NCBI RefSeq assembly: GCF_001612765.1
Contig: NZ_BDBB01000042.1
Coordinates: 1-64,000, forward strand
DNA: 64,000 nucleotides
DNA from: Nocardia arthritidis NBRC 100137
GTDB lineage: Bacteria > Actinomycetota > Actinomycetes > Mycobacteriales > Mycobacteriaceae
Direction of reading: 5' to 3'
Shown: one piece after another, positions 17,957 through 26,470 of the stretch
Numbering within the stretch: the stretch's first letter is position 1
Layout of the letters: each line of letters opens with the position of its first letter
Notes under the pieces: generated by a model
What the model saw: only the letters and a program-made list of their open reading frames with translations
Told to the model about the DNA's origin: nothing
The model's database searches: none
Position numbers and translations under genes: made by a program

Positions 17957-18567
17957 CGCGACACCACCATGCGCACCGGGGTCGGGTCGAACCCGTTGCA
18001 GGGGTTGTTGATCTGCGGGCAGTTCGACACCAGCACCAGCGTGTCGATCTCGGCGCGCAGCGTGACCCGCTTGCCCGGCGCGGACCGTCCGTCCACGATG
18101 CCCAGCGTGCCGTCCGCCTCGACCGGAACGTTCATGAACCAGTTGATGTTCGACACCAGGTCGCGTTTGCCCAGCCCCCAGCGCAAGGCCTCGGTGAGGA
18201 AGTTCTCTACGCAAGCGTGCTGGTGGCGGGTGTGCCTGCCGTAGCGCAGCGTGTTCGATTCCTGTGAGCAGGCGCCCGCGATGGTGTCGTGGTTGCCGAC
18301 CTCGTCGGCCACGACGGTCATCAGCGTGGCGCCCCCGTCGGTGCGCAGTGCGCTGCCGGTGGTGAGGAAGATATTGCGCTGGGCGGCGACGGTGGCCTGC
18401 GCGCTGTAGCGCTCGGCGTGATCGGCCGCCGAGTACAGCAGGCAGTCCACCGCCTGGTTGCCGTGCAGATCGATGATCTCCAGGTGCTCGCCCGCGTGGA
18501 CCACGGCCGACCACGGCGCGCGGGCGGGGACGGTCTCGTCGAGCACGATGGCGCGGGCCGTGGTCAT
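17953..18567 (-). CDS. DUF1989 protein, carboxyguanidine deiminase subunit-like (UAAP2 type)
   Basis: A 204-residue DUF1989 protein of the urea-amidolyase-associated protein 2 type. Visible signatures are LHGNQAVDCLLYSAADH (residues 34-50), DEVGNHDTIAGACSQESN, an HACVENFL segment, and the C-terminal SNCPQINNPCNG with PTPVRM. UAAP1/UAAP2 pairs are known as subunits of carboxyguanidine deiminase, which converts carboxyguanidine to allophanate and ammonia after guanidine carboxylation. It is coupled to both neighbours by ATGA overlaps, so the two DUF1989 subunits should be made in equal amounts. Confidence 0.85.
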   Translation of the reverse strand: MTTARAIVLDETVPARAPWSAVVHAGEHLEIIDLHGNQAVDCLLYSAADHAERYSAQATVAAQRNIFLTTGSALRTDGGATLMTVVADEVGNHDTIAGACSQESNTLRYGRHTRHQHACVENFLTEALRWGLGKRDLVSNINWFMNVPVEADGTLGIVDGRSAPGKRVTLRAEIDTLVLVSNCPQINNPCNGFDPTPVRMVVSR

Positions 18568-19316
18568 GCGGTTGCCTCCAGGGTCAGGGCGGCCGTCCAG
18601 GCTTGTTCGGTGTTCTGCACCGCCCGTAGGTATTCCGGGTCGTTGTTGACGGGTGTGGCGAGGTCTTCCGGCGCGGCCCAGGCGACGAAGTCGAGGTCCG
18701 TCGCGAGCCGGTCGTCCAGCGGGTGCGCGGAGTTGGCCACCAGCACGGTGACCGGTAGGTGCATGAGCAGATCGACGGAGGAGCCCGCGCCCGCACTACC
18801 GGTGGCGGTGAGCGCGCCGTCGTGCTCCACCCGCACGCCGCGGAAGAACGAGACCGTCGGCCCGATGTCGCGCGGCGCCAGCCCGTGTTTGGCGCCCGCG
18901 AGTCGCAGCAGATGGCGTGCTTCCGCGGTCGGCCCGCAGAGTGCGTCGTGGTGGCCGGAGGTGTCGTCGAGCACGGTCGCCAGCACCCGGCCCTGGTCCG
19001 ACAGCAGCGGGTGACCGCCGCCCAGATACGCCTGCCACGGCACCTTGACCGTGTCGGCGACGTTCAGGCGCTCCCACGGCGCGTCGGTGCGCACCAGCAG
19101 CAGGTGCGCGCAGGCCGCGCCGTCCGGATCGGACAGGCGCACGCGGCTGCCACGTCCGAGGGCGATGTTCGTATAGCCGCCCGGCGGAATTCGCTGCCCT
19201 AAGGTGAGCTCGGCGGCGGAGATGCCCGCGGGCAGTGCGGGCTCCGCGATCGTCGCCGCCGCGGCCTGCGCCCGTGCGTGCGCTCGCGCGCCGGAGGTGT
19301 CCGCAGTGGTTGTCAC
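18564..19316 (-). CDS. DUF1989 protein, carboxyguanidine deiminase subunit-like (UAAP1 type)
   Basis: A 250-residue DUF1989 protein of the UAAP1 type. It contains GQRIPPGGYTNIALGRGSRVRL, LNVADTVKVPWQAYLGGGHPLLSDQGRVLA, DTSGHHDALCGPT and PTVSFFRGVRVE, which correspond to the metal-binding core of the family. It is the partner of the UAAP2-type protein encoded immediately downstream. The chosen start is the GTG at 19316 with GAGGAATT upstream; an in-frame extension to 19385 lacks a site. It lies about 85 bp downstream of the permease gene. The role in guanidine breakdown is inferred from family and neighbours. Confidence 0.83.
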   Translation of the reverse strand: MTTTADTSGARAHARAQAAAATIAEPALPAGISAAELTLGQRIPPGGYTNIALGRGSRVRLSDPDGAACAHLLLVRTDAPWERLNVADTVKVPWQAYLGGGHPLLSDQGRVLATVLDDTSGHHDALCGPTAEARHLLRLAGAKHGLAPRDIGPTVSFFRGVRVEHDGALTATGSAGAGSSVDLLMHLPVTVLVANSAHPLDDRLATDLDFVAWAAPEDLATPVNNDPEYLRAVQNTEQAWTAALTLEATA

Positions 19317-19401
19317 GATGAATTCCTCTCGGAGATCGGTTGTTCGAAACGGCGACCGGGGTTGCGGCGGTGCCCGGCAGTGCACCGCCGCACCGGGGCG
19401 T

Positions 19402-20931
19402 TCAGGCCGGTTGCGGCGCGGGCTCGGCGCTCGCGAGACCGCGCGACCAACCGACCACGAAGCGATGCACCAACACGCCGACGGCGAGTACGAGCAGCAC
19501 GAAAAGCGGTGCGGCCCAAAGCATCCACCAGCTTCCTCCGTCCGGGGCGTAGACCTCCGCGCGAGGCCAGGCGAGATTCACGACCATCGCGATGCCCCAG
19601 ACCACCGCGAGCGCGTTGATCGGAATACCGAACCGGCCCAAGCCGAACAGTCGCGCGTCGGTGCCCGCGTCGGGCAGACCGGTGCACCGGCGGATCAGCA
19701 GCGGCACGGTCACCAGCAGGTAGGCCAGATACAGCGTCACGATGCAGACGCTCGCCAGCGTCGCGAAGATCGCGGCGTTGCCGAGATTGAGCACCAGCAG
19801 GCCGATGCCGAGCGCGCCGATCACGACGGCGGGCAGCACCGGCGTGCCGTACCGCGGATGCACCGCGGCGAGCCTGGCGGCGAACGGCAGCTTCCCGTCC
19901 CGCGCCATGGAGAACATCAGCCGCGAGCCCGCGGTCTGAATCGCCAGGGTGCACACGGTGATCGCGACCGCCACGCAGCCCAGCAGCACCTTGCCCGCCG
20001 GGCTGTCCAGCTTGGCGGTGAGCACGTAGGCCAGGCCCTCGGAGGACAGCGCGCCGTCGGACAGGCTCGGTGCGGCCATCAGCGCACCCAGCAGCATCAG
20101 CCCGCCGCCCAGCGCCGAGACCGACAGCGCGGTGAGAATGGTGCGCGGCGCGACCCGGCGCGGGTTCTTGGTCTCCTCGGAAAGCTCTCCCGCGGAATCG
20201 AACCCGACCATGACATAAGCCGCCATGAGCCCGGACACCAGGAACGCGGCCCAGTAGGAACCCGGCGCGGCCTGATCGGTGTGCAGCACCACGCCCGGTC
20301 CGCGCTCGGCGGTGGTGAAGAACAGCGCGATGATCGCGAGGACGCCGACGATCTCGACGGTGACGCCGATCGAATTGATCCGGGCCATCAGGTCGATGCC
20401 GAGAACATTGATCAGCGTGGTCACCACCAGCAGGATGCTGCCCAGCAGTACGGCGTTGGTCGCGCCGGACGGCGAGGTGAGCGCGGTGTCGGTGCCCACG
20501 AGCTGGAATCCGCTCCAGATCGATGGCAGCACCACCTGTAGGGCGATTGCCGCCGCCGCGGCGGTGACGATCTGCGCGATGATCATCATCCAGCCCGCGA
20601 ACCACCCGACGAGTTCGCCGCCGAGCCGTCGGGACCATTGGTAGATACACCCCGAGATCGGGTAGCGCGCGGCCAGTTCGGCGAAGTTGAGCGCGACGAG
20701 GAACTGTCCGGCGAACACGATCGGCCAGGTCCAGAAGAAGGCGGCTCCGCCGAACGAATAGCCGAAGCCGAAGAACTGGAAGATCGTCGTGAGGATCGAG
20801 ACGAAGGAGAAGCCTGCCGCGAACGAGGCGTAGCGCCCGAGTTTGCGGTGCAGGACGGGCTGGTAGCCGAACCGGGCGAGGTCGGCGCCGTCACCGGTGA
20901 GATCGGGGGGCGGGGCGAGCGTGGTGGCCAT
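19402..20931 (-). CDS. APC-superfamily permease (amino acid/guanidine-type)
   Basis: A 509-residue inner-membrane transporter with about 12 hydrophobic segments. APC features include FSFVSILTTIFQFFGFGYSFGGAAFFW near residue 45, the FAELAARYPISGCIYQW loop near 85, and FDSAGELSEETKNPRRVAPR near 240, the last typical of the GABA/amino-acid permease branch. It heads the cluster with two DUF1989 proteins and the carboxyltransferase, so uptake of guanidine, urea or a related compound is the likeliest role. The ATG is followed upstream by a TetR operator at 20958-20975. No guanidine-I, -II or -III riboswitch consensus was seen in its leader. Confidence 0.88.
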   Translation of the reverse strand: MATTLAPPPDLTGDGADLARFGYQPVLHRKLGRYASFAAGFSFVSILTTIFQFFGFGYSFGGAAFFWTWPIVFAGQFLVALNFAELAARYPISGCIYQWSRRLGGELVGWFAGWMMIIAQIVTAAAAAIALQVVLPSIWSGFQLVGTDTALTSPSGATNAVLLGSILLVVTTLINVLGIDLMARINSIGVTVEIVGVLAIIALFFTTAERGPGVVLHTDQAAPGSYWAAFLVSGLMAAYVMVGFDSAGELSEETKNPRRVAPRTILTALSVSALGGGLMLLGALMAAPSLSDGALSSEGLAYVLTAKLDSPAGKVLLGCVAVAITVCTLAIQTAGSRLMFSMARDGKLPFAARLAAVHPRYGTPVLPAVVIGALGIGLLVLNLGNAAIFATLASVCIVTLYLAYLLVTVPLLIRRCTGLPDAGTDARLFGLGRFGIPINALAVVWGIAMVVNLAWPRAEVYAPDGGSWWMLWAAPLFVLLVLAVGVLVHRFVVGWSRGLASAEPAPQPA

Positions 20932-20957
20932 GGGCGGTCCTTCGGCGAGCTGCCAAT

Positions 20958-20975
20958 AACTATCAGACGACAGTT
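20958..20975. promoter_or_regulatory. TetR operator 1 upstream of permease operon
   Basis: AACTATC, a 4-bp spacer, then GACAGTT: inverted 7-bp arms with one mismatch pair. It shares CTATC-N4-GACAG with operator 2 near the regulator. It lies 27 bp upstream of the permease ATG, where it would block transcription or early elongation. Confidence 0.75.
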
Positions 20976-21052
20976 TTGCGGCCGCGATCGCGCTTTCGGT
21001 GACCTGTGTGTATCGCTTCGGCGACCTCCGGTAACTTCTGCGTTGCCGTTAT

Positions 21053-21070
21053 TTCTATCAAGTGACAGAA
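21053..21070. promoter_or_regulatory. TetR operator 2 near the regulator promoter
   Basis: TTCTATC, a 4-bp spacer, then GACAGAA: the same symmetric pattern as the site at 20958. Two sites 95 bp apart in a divergent region of about 220 bp strongly suggest that the adjacent TetR controls both directions. Confidence 0.75.
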
Positions 21071-21152
21071 AACGCACCGGGCGTTGTTCCCGGCTCGTGC
21101 GTACACCGGCCCGCACCGGAGCGTCCCCGCGCCGACCTGCCAGAATGGGCCG

Positions 21153-21827
21153 GTGGCAAACCTCGGTCCCGGACGGCCGCGCGTCGAACAGCGGCGCCGA
21201 CGCGGATCGACGCCGCGCGCCGAGATCCTCGACGCCGCAGGCGAACTGTTCACCACCAACGGTTATGCCAACACCTCCACGCGCGCGATCGCCGACGCGG
21301 TCGGCATCCGCCAGGCTTCGCTGTACCACCATTTCGCGGCCAAGGACGACATCCTCGACGCGTTGCTCGCCGGAACCGTCGCGGCGCCGATCGAATTGGC
21401 CGAGCGGCTGCGCGCGGCGCCCGAGCCGGTGCCGGTCCGGCTGTACGCGCTGGCGCTGTTCGATGTGCGGCAACTGTGCGCTTCGCGCTGGAACCTGGGT
21501 GCGTTGTACCTGCTTCCGGAGTTGCGCACCGAGCGCTTCGCCGCGTTCCGCCTGCGCCGCGACGAATTGCGCGGCCACTACGAGGCTTTCGCCGTGCAGG
21601 TGCTGTCCGAGTGCGCTGCGCCGAGCGCGCCGGGCACCGAGTCGCTGCCGTTCCGATTGGTGGAGACGGTGATCGGCATGCGCTCCGACGAAGGCGCCGC
21701 GCCCAGGTACGCGGAGCGAACCATCCCCGGGGCGGTGCTGCGCACACTCGGCTGGTCCGGCGATCTCGACGCGATACGGGCCGAGGCGGTCGTGCTACTG
21801 GACCGGCTCGCGGCGCCCGCTGCCTGA
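21153..21827 (+). CDS. TetR-family regulator of the guanidine/urea-type cluster
   Basis: A 224-residue regulator with a basic N-terminus (RPRVEQRRRRG). The helix-turn-helix is at residues 22-65 (TSTRAIADAVGIRQASLYHHFAAKDDIL). The C-terminal part is a long effector domain. The GTG at 21153 was chosen because the upstream extension is rich in Pro/Ala and contains the operator-proximal leader; an ATG at 21084 is in frame but less likely. It is divergent from the permease gene, with matching operators on both sides of the intergenic space. It is probably a local repressor induced by the transported nitrogen compound. Confidence 0.85.
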   Translation: MANLGPGRPRVEQRRRRGSTPRAEILDAAGELFTTNGYANTSTRAIADAVGIRQASLYHHFAAKDDILDALLAGTVAAPIELAERLRAAPEPVPVRLYALALFDVRQLCASRWNLGALYLLPELRTERFAAFRLRRDELRGHYEAFAVQVLSECAAPSAPGTESLPFRLVETVIGMRSDEGAAPRYAERTIPGAVLRTLGWSGDLDAIRAEAVVLLDRLAAPAA

Positions 21828-21830
21828 TTC

Positions 21831-23354
21831 TCAGGACTTCCCGGTGCCCCGCACCCAGTCCAGTCCCCAGGCGTAGGCCTTGTCGACCTCGGTCACGCCC
21901 CAGCGCGGACGGTTCGGCGGCGGCGGGACGAAGCGGCCCTCCCTGCGCACCACCAGCTCCGTGCCGGTGTTCTCGATGAGCGCCAGCACCACGTCCCGGG
22001 AGCCGTCCGTGCAACCGTCGACGCTCAACTCGATCGGCGGCGCGGCTGCCGGGTACAGCGTCGCGGTAGCCCCGATACCGCGGAAGTCGGCCGCGCCGTC
22101 GTAAAGGGTGGCGAAGAGCAGGATTCGACGGAAGTCGGCTCCATGGCCGAGATCGATCTCCAGGTTCTCCCCGGCCGCGCTCGCCCCGGACCGGTCGTCC
22201 GCGTCCAACCGGATGAACGGCGGCCGCTCCAGCGACCCCGAATCGCCGACCGAACGGATATCGCCCTTGCGCCCATCGGCCAGTTCCCAGAAGCAGCACA
22301 GATCCAGATCCACCGCGCCGCTCGCACCCTGCGGCGAGGCCCAATTCAGGTTGACCCGCATGATGCCCGCGGTCGCGCCGTGGGCGGTCAGCGACACCGA
22401 GGGACACTCTTTCGTCAGAGAGAGCTTGCCGAAAGACTGTCCCGCTGACGCCGCCCGTGCAGGAGCGCTGTGCCCCGCTGGTGCGGGGGCGTACTGGCCC
22501 GGCGGGTAGTGCCCGGACAGCGACGAGTGATGCCCCGGTGCCGGATATCGGTTGAAGTGAGTTGATGCGGGCGGGTTCTGGCCGTAGGACCGACACCCGC
22601 CCGGCGGTGCGGTAGGGCTTTGCCAGGTCGGCGCGCCGGAATGACCGGCTTCGAAGGGAATCGGCGCGTCAGGCGGCATGGCCTGATCCGGTTCGGTGGA
22701 GCCGGATCCGGGGGGTTGCCCCACGAGCCGACCGGGCTCCGGCGGTGCGGCCCCGGACGGTGGTGGTGGCGTGAACTCATGCGAAGGTGCGGGCGGCGGT
22801 GGCGGAGGCATGTATCCGTGTGGCGGCGCGGGCGCCTCGTCCACGGAGATCCCGTAATCGGTGGCGAGTCCGGCCAGACCGGAGGTATATCCCTGGCCCA
22901 CCGCGCGGAACTTCCACCCCCCGTCGCGCCGGTACAGCTCGCCGAGCACCACCGCGGTCTCGCTCGTCGCGCCGATACTCTCGAAGCGGGCCACCTCCGC
23001 TTCGCTGCCCACCTCCACCACGCGCACGAACAACCCCTCGAGCCGCCCGACCGCGCCGCCCTCGGTGGACGCCGCGATCACGATGCCGTCGACCTGCGGC
23101 TCGACCCGCGCCAAGTCCGCGGACAGCACGTCCAGCACGATCGGTCCCGGCCGCTTGCCCTCGTGGCGGACCGCCCCGGACGGGTGATCGGGCTGGTTGT
23201 AGAACACGAAATCGAGGTCGGATCGCACCTTGCCGGATGCCACGAGCAGTGCGGAGGCGTCGGCGTCCGCCCCGGCCGCCCAGCCCACGTCGATCCGGAC
23301 GGTGGAACTCGGCACGGGCACATTGGCGCCCTTCGGCATGGACACGTCTGTCAA
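21831..23354 (-). CDS. TerD-TerA-like stress protein with proline-rich linker
   Basis: A 507-residue protein of the tellurium-resistance/stress family. The N-terminal TerD domain (residues 1-175) has KVRSDLDFVFYNQPDHPSGAVRH and GELYRRDGGWKFRAVGQGY, with Ca-binding-type acidic residues. A 150-residue Pro/Gly/Ser-rich linker follows. The C-terminal domain (residues 325-505) resembles TerA (VNLNWASPQG, VDLDLCCFWELADGRKG, SLERPPFIRLD). Ter proteins associate with the membrane in stress response modules. The start is uncertain: TTG at 23354 or ATG at 23339, neither with a clear binding site. It ends 3 bp from the convergent TetR stop. Confidence 0.85.
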   Translation of the reverse strand: MTDVSMPKGANVPVPSSTVRIDVGWAAGADADASALLVASGKVRSDLDFVFYNQPDHPSGAVRHEGKRPGPIVLDVLSADLARVEPQVDGIVIAASTEGGAVGRLEGLFVRVVEVGSEAEVARFESIGATSETAVVLGELYRRDGGWKFRAVGQGYTSGLAGLATDYGISVDEAPAPPHGYMPPPPPPAPSHEFTPPPPSGAAPPEPGRLVGQPPGSGSTEPDQAMPPDAPIPFEAGHSGAPTWQSPTAPPGGCRSYGQNPPASTHFNRYPAPGHHSSLSGHYPPGQYAPAPAGHSAPARAASAGQSFGKLSLTKECPSVSLTAHGATAGIMRVNLNWASPQGASGAVDLDLCCFWELADGRKGDIRSVGDSGSLERPPFIRLDADDRSGASAAGENLEIDLGHGADFRRILLFATLYDGAADFRGIGATATLYPAAAPPIELSVDGCTDGSRDVVLALIENTGTELVVRREGRFVPPPPNRPRWGVTEVDKAYAWGLDWVRGTGKS

Positions 23355-23408
23355 CGTAACCGAAACCGGCGCACGGCGTCTCGCATCGGCGCGTTCGGCC
23401 GTCGCGTC

Positions 23409-23939
23409 TCAGTGGGTCGGCGGCGCGATCTGCCAGTGCTCCTGTAGCGCGCCCGCGATCTGCGGGAGCACGGTCACCGGAATGCGCTTGCGCCGCAGAA
23501 TCGCCCTGATCTCCGTGACCTGATCGCGTTTGCGCAGGTCGTAAGCGCCCGCGACGGGACGGACCACCGGCGGGATGGACAGCAGTACCAGCTCGCCGTG
23601 CGGCTCGTCGCCGCCGGACAGATCCAGCGCCAGCGACCATCGGGAACGCTCGTCGAGGGTGAAGCGCCCGGCCACCACCCGGTCCCACGAAATGCTGGAG
23701 ACCGTCCACGGCTTGCGCCGGTAGATGGCGTGGTCGGTGAGCACGATGGCGTCCCTGGTGAACAACGCGGCGAGCACCGCGATACCGACGACGGCTCCGG
23801 CCAGCAACCCGGTGAACACCCGGTTCACCCCGAACGCGGCGACGAACGAGCCGCAGATCGTGACGGTCGCCAGGATGCCGGACACGCTGTAGAGCGCGGC
23901 GCGCTGGGTCGGGACCACACCTGCCCGCACCGTTGTCAT
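23409..23939 (-). CDS. Small membrane protein with PH-like domain
   Basis: A 176-residue protein. Two hydrophobic helices (residues 15-65, ALYSVSGILATVTICGSF and GLLAGAVVGIAVLAALF) form a hairpin in the membrane. The rest is a cytoplasmic beta-rich domain beginning IVLTDHAIYRRKPWTVSSISWDRV, the pattern of bacterial PH-like (bPH) domains of the PH_2/PH_6 type. The ATG at 23939 has GGTGAG ahead. No partner is evident. It lies 54 bp upstream of the TerD-TerA-like gene in the same direction and may be cotranscribed with it. Confidence 0.7.
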   Translation of the reverse strand: MTTVRAGVVPTQRAALYSVSGILATVTICGSFVAAFGVNRVFTGLLAGAVVGIAVLAALFTRDAIVLTDHAIYRRKPWTVSSISWDRVVAGRFTLDERSRWSLALDLSGGDEPHGELVLLSIPPVVRPVAGAYDLRKRDQVTEIRAILRRKRIPVTVLPQIAGALQEHWQIAPPTH

Positions 23940-24038
23940 CTCACCTACCTGCCTCGGGCGCATTTCCGGCTCACGCTACCGCGTCGCGCACCGGCGCACA
24001 CCTGGCGGTTTCCCAGATGTGGCCGATGCGCGCGGTGC

Positions 24039-24839
24039 TCAGACGGTGAGCGGGACCGCGGCCTCCGCGGTGTACACCAGAAACGTCAGGCTCTGCTGGA
24101 AGTACAGCTGGACCGAGGTGCTGTCGTGCGACAGGTAGCCGACGGACAGGTCCTGCCCGATGCGCAGATCGAAGTCGCCGCCGCGGGTGGTGAGCACGAT
24201 CGCGCCGTCGATGGCGGGGGCCCAGATGATCTCGCCTTCCGGGATCAGGCGCTCGATGTGCGTGCGGATCATGTGGCCGTGGTCGGATGTCTCGCTGACC
24301 GCCGTGAACAACTCGGCGCTGAGCAGCACCGAGTACGGTCCGTCGACGCCCGCCAGCCGCAGCGCGCTCAACGCTTGCGCGATCGCCTCGGGGACCAGCC
24401 GGGTGTCGCTGGGCAGCGTGATCGGCTCGTTGGACGCGCTCGCGCGGATGCCGGTGATGTGCGCGGCCGGATATCCCTCGAAGATCGCCCGGTCCTCGGC
24501 GAACGCGATCTTCTTCGCGGCGTCCTTCACCGGATCCAGGTCGGCGTCCTGGGCGCCGCGCTCCACGTTGTCGAGTTCCTCGCGGGACAGCGTGAACGGC
24601 ACGCGCAGTTCGACCAGCGGCGCGACCACCCGCTGGCGGGCGAACACTCCGGAGCCGGGGGAGTCGATCGGTGTGGTGTGCCCGGTGCCCACCGCGGAGT
24701 AGTCGATGCCGTGCGGGCCGGAAAGGTCGACGACGCGCCGGCCCGCGATGTGCCGCTTGAAGGTGCGCGTCGCCTCCTCCTCGATGGCCGCCCATGCCTC
24801 GGAGGTGATCGGCGCTAGTTCGCGATGGAGGTTGTTCAT
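24039..24839 (-). CDS. Encapsulin nanocompartment shell protein (family 1)
   Basis: A 266-residue shell protein with the HK97-type fold. Signatures include the N-terminal LHRELAPITSEAWAAIEEEATRTFKRH, RRVVDLSGPHGIDYSAVGTG, and the C-terminal GQDLSVGYLSHDSTSVQLYFQQSLTFLVYTAEAAV. The length fits family 1 encapsulins of about 260-270 residues. These assemble into icosahedral protein shells in the cytoplasm and enclose enzymes bearing a short C-terminal targeting peptide. The gene overlaps the DyP peroxidase stop by 4 bp (ATGA), and that peroxidase carries the targeting peptide. Confidence 0.97.
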   Translation of the reverse strand: MNNLHRELAPITSEAWAAIEEEATRTFKRHIAGRRVVDLSGPHGIDYSAVGTGHTTPIDSPGSGVFARQRVVAPLVELRVPFTLSREELDNVERGAQDADLDPVKDAAKKIAFAEDRAIFEGYPAAHITGIRASASNEPITLPSDTRLVPEAIAQALSALRLAGVDGPYSVLLSAELFTAVSETSDHGHMIRTHIERLIPEGEIIWAPAIDGAIVLTTRGGDFDLRIGQDLSVGYLSHDSTSVQLYFQQSLTFLVYTAEAAVPLTV

Positions 24840-25888
24840 GACCGGGTGCTCCTTTTCAACGAGCCGATACCGAGGGCGCCGTTGCCCGAGGGCACGGCGG
24901 TGCCGGACCGTTCTGCCGAACCGGCTGTGTCCACCGGCGCCGCGGTTTCCGCCGTCTCCCGTGGCGCCGGTGGCAGATCGTCGAGGAAATCGACGGTGGG
25001 TGCGAAGAACGAGGTGCCGGTGAGGGCGACGGAGAAATCCAGGATGCGGTCGTAGGCGGCCGCGCCGGTGCCGAGGAACATGCGGGTGAGCATGCGCTCG
25101 GTGACGCTCGGCGTGGCCGCGTACGCGATGTAGTAGGTGCCGAACACCCCCTCGCGCACGCTGCCGAAGGGCATGTTGCCGCGCAGGATCTGGCGTTCGG
25201 TGCCGTCCGGATCGATCAGCGTGTTCACCTCGACGTGCGAGTCGGCCGGCTTGATCTCGTCGGGGAGTTCGAAATCGTCCAGTTTGGTGCGGCCGATCAC
25301 GCGCTCCTGCTCTTCGACCGACAGCGCGCGCCAGTCCGCCAGCGGGTGGGTGTACTTCTGCACGATCACGTAGCTGCCGCCGGCGAATCGCGGGTCCTCC
25401 TCGCCCACCAGCGCGGCCGCGGCGGCCGCGCGGCCCTCCGGGTTCTCGGTGCCGTCCACGAAACCGAGCAGGTCGCGCTGCTCGAAATAGCGGAAGCCGA
25501 CGGTCTCGTCCACGATGGTGCCCGCGCCCGCCAGCCGGTCGCCGATGGCCATGGCCAGTTCGAAACAGGCGTCCTGCACTTCGGACTTGATGTGGAACAG
25601 CAGGTCGCCCGGTGTCGCGGGCGCGGTGTGGCGTGCGCCGACGAAACCGGGGAACGGATGCAGCTCAGCGGGTTTCGGACCGGCGAAGAGGCGGTCCCAG
25701 GCGTCGGACCCGATCGATGTGACGCAGGTCAGGTTCGCGCTCGGCAGGCGGAAGCCCACCGAGCGGCGCAAGCCGGTGATGTCGGCGAGCAGGTCGCGGA
25801 CCGCCGCTTCGCCGCCCTCGTCGATCGTGGCGACCAGAAAGATCGCGGACGGCGTGAGCGGTTCGAGGATCGGCTGCGGCTCACCCAT
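24836..25888 (-). CDS. DyP-type heme peroxidase, encapsulin cargo
   Basis: A 350-residue dye-decolorizing peroxidase. It has the GxxDG motif in GFVDGTENPEG near residue 145 (catalytic Asp), the proximal heme His in SHVEVNTL near 222, and the distal Arg in ILRGNMPFG near 238. The last residues, GALGIGSLKRS, match the encapsulin cargo-loading peptide (consensus LGIGSLKG), after a Pro/Ala-rich flexible linker from about residue 300. So the enzyme should be packed inside the encapsulin encoded next. The ATG at 25888 was chosen; a GTG at 25897 is possible. It uses hydrogen peroxide with broad substrates; the physiological target is uncertain. Confidence 0.96.
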   Translation of the reverse strand: MGEPQPILEPLTPSAIFLVATIDEGGEAAVRDLLADITGLRRSVGFRLPSANLTCVTSIGSDAWDRLFAGPKPAELHPFPGFVGARHTAPATPGDLLFHIKSEVQDACFELAMAIGDRLAGAGTIVDETVGFRYFEQRDLLGFVDGTENPEGRAAAAAALVGEEDPRFAGGSYVIVQKYTHPLADWRALSVEEQERVIGRTKLDDFELPDEIKPADSHVEVNTLIDPDGTERQILRGNMPFGSVREGVFGTYYIAYAATPSVTERMLTRMFLGTGAAAYDRILDFSVALTGTSFFAPTVDFLDDLPPAPRETAETAAPVDTAGSAERSGTAVPSGNGALGIGSLKRSTRS

Positions 25889-25944
25889 GATCGACACCCT
25901 AATGCCCGGCCGGTCCGGCCGCGGTGCGGACCCGCACGGGGTGG

Positions 25945-26271
25945 CTACATCGCTACGGTCAGCAGGAACGCGACGTCGTCGATCGCCTTGACGCTGTGGC
26001 GCGCCTTGGGCACCACGATCAGGTCGCCTTCGGAGCCTTTCCATTCGTTGGCGCCGCTGAGCAGAACCAGTGTGCCGCTGAGCACCAGCAGGGTGGCCTC
26101 GCCGGCGTTGTCGTGCTCGGCCAAGCTGTGCCCGGCCTTCAAGCCGACCACCGTCTGCCGCAGCGAATGCGTATGGCCGCCATAGAGTGTCTGGGAACTG
26201 CGCCCGCTCGTGGCGATGGTCGCCAGCTTCAGTTGCTGGCGCGCTACCGCAGTCAGCGATTTCTTTTCCAT
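25945..26271 (-). CDS. Cupin-domain protein
   Basis: A 108-residue single-domain cupin. The first cupin motif corresponds to LKAGHSLAEHDNAGEATLLVLSG (His and Glu ligand positions near residues 62 and 67), and the second to GDLIVVPKARHSVKA (His near 96). Such small cupins bind a metal and act as sensors or minor enzymes. The ATG at 26271 has AAAGGCGG upstream. It is encoded upstream of the DyP-encapsulin pair in the same direction, with a 56-bp gap, so cotranscription is possible. The function is not assigned. Confidence 0.75.
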   Translation of the reverse strand: MEKKSLTAVARQQLKLATIATSGRSSQTLYGGHTHSLRQTVVGLKAGHSLAEHDNAGEATLLVLSGTLVLLSGANEWKGSEGDLIVVPKARHSVKAIDDVAFLLTVAM

Positions 26272-26470
26272 GGACCGCCTTTCGCAGATCACCACAGCCG
26301 ATGCCGGGCTGGTGGCAAACGGCTGGAGGCGTTCGGCCGGACGCGCGTCCGGCCACCGCATATCGAGGAGTATGCCCGAGTCGGCTGCGGCGCGGGCCGG
26401 GTTTCACCGGCCCCGGTCCTGACGTCGGCGTTCACGGCCGTACGCGGCGTGGCGCCCACCGGGTGCGCCG

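Noticed and set aside
20932..21152. Possible guanidine riboswitch in the permease leader
   Set aside because: None of the conserved guanidine-I, -II or -III elements could be found by eye; two clear protein operators are present instead.
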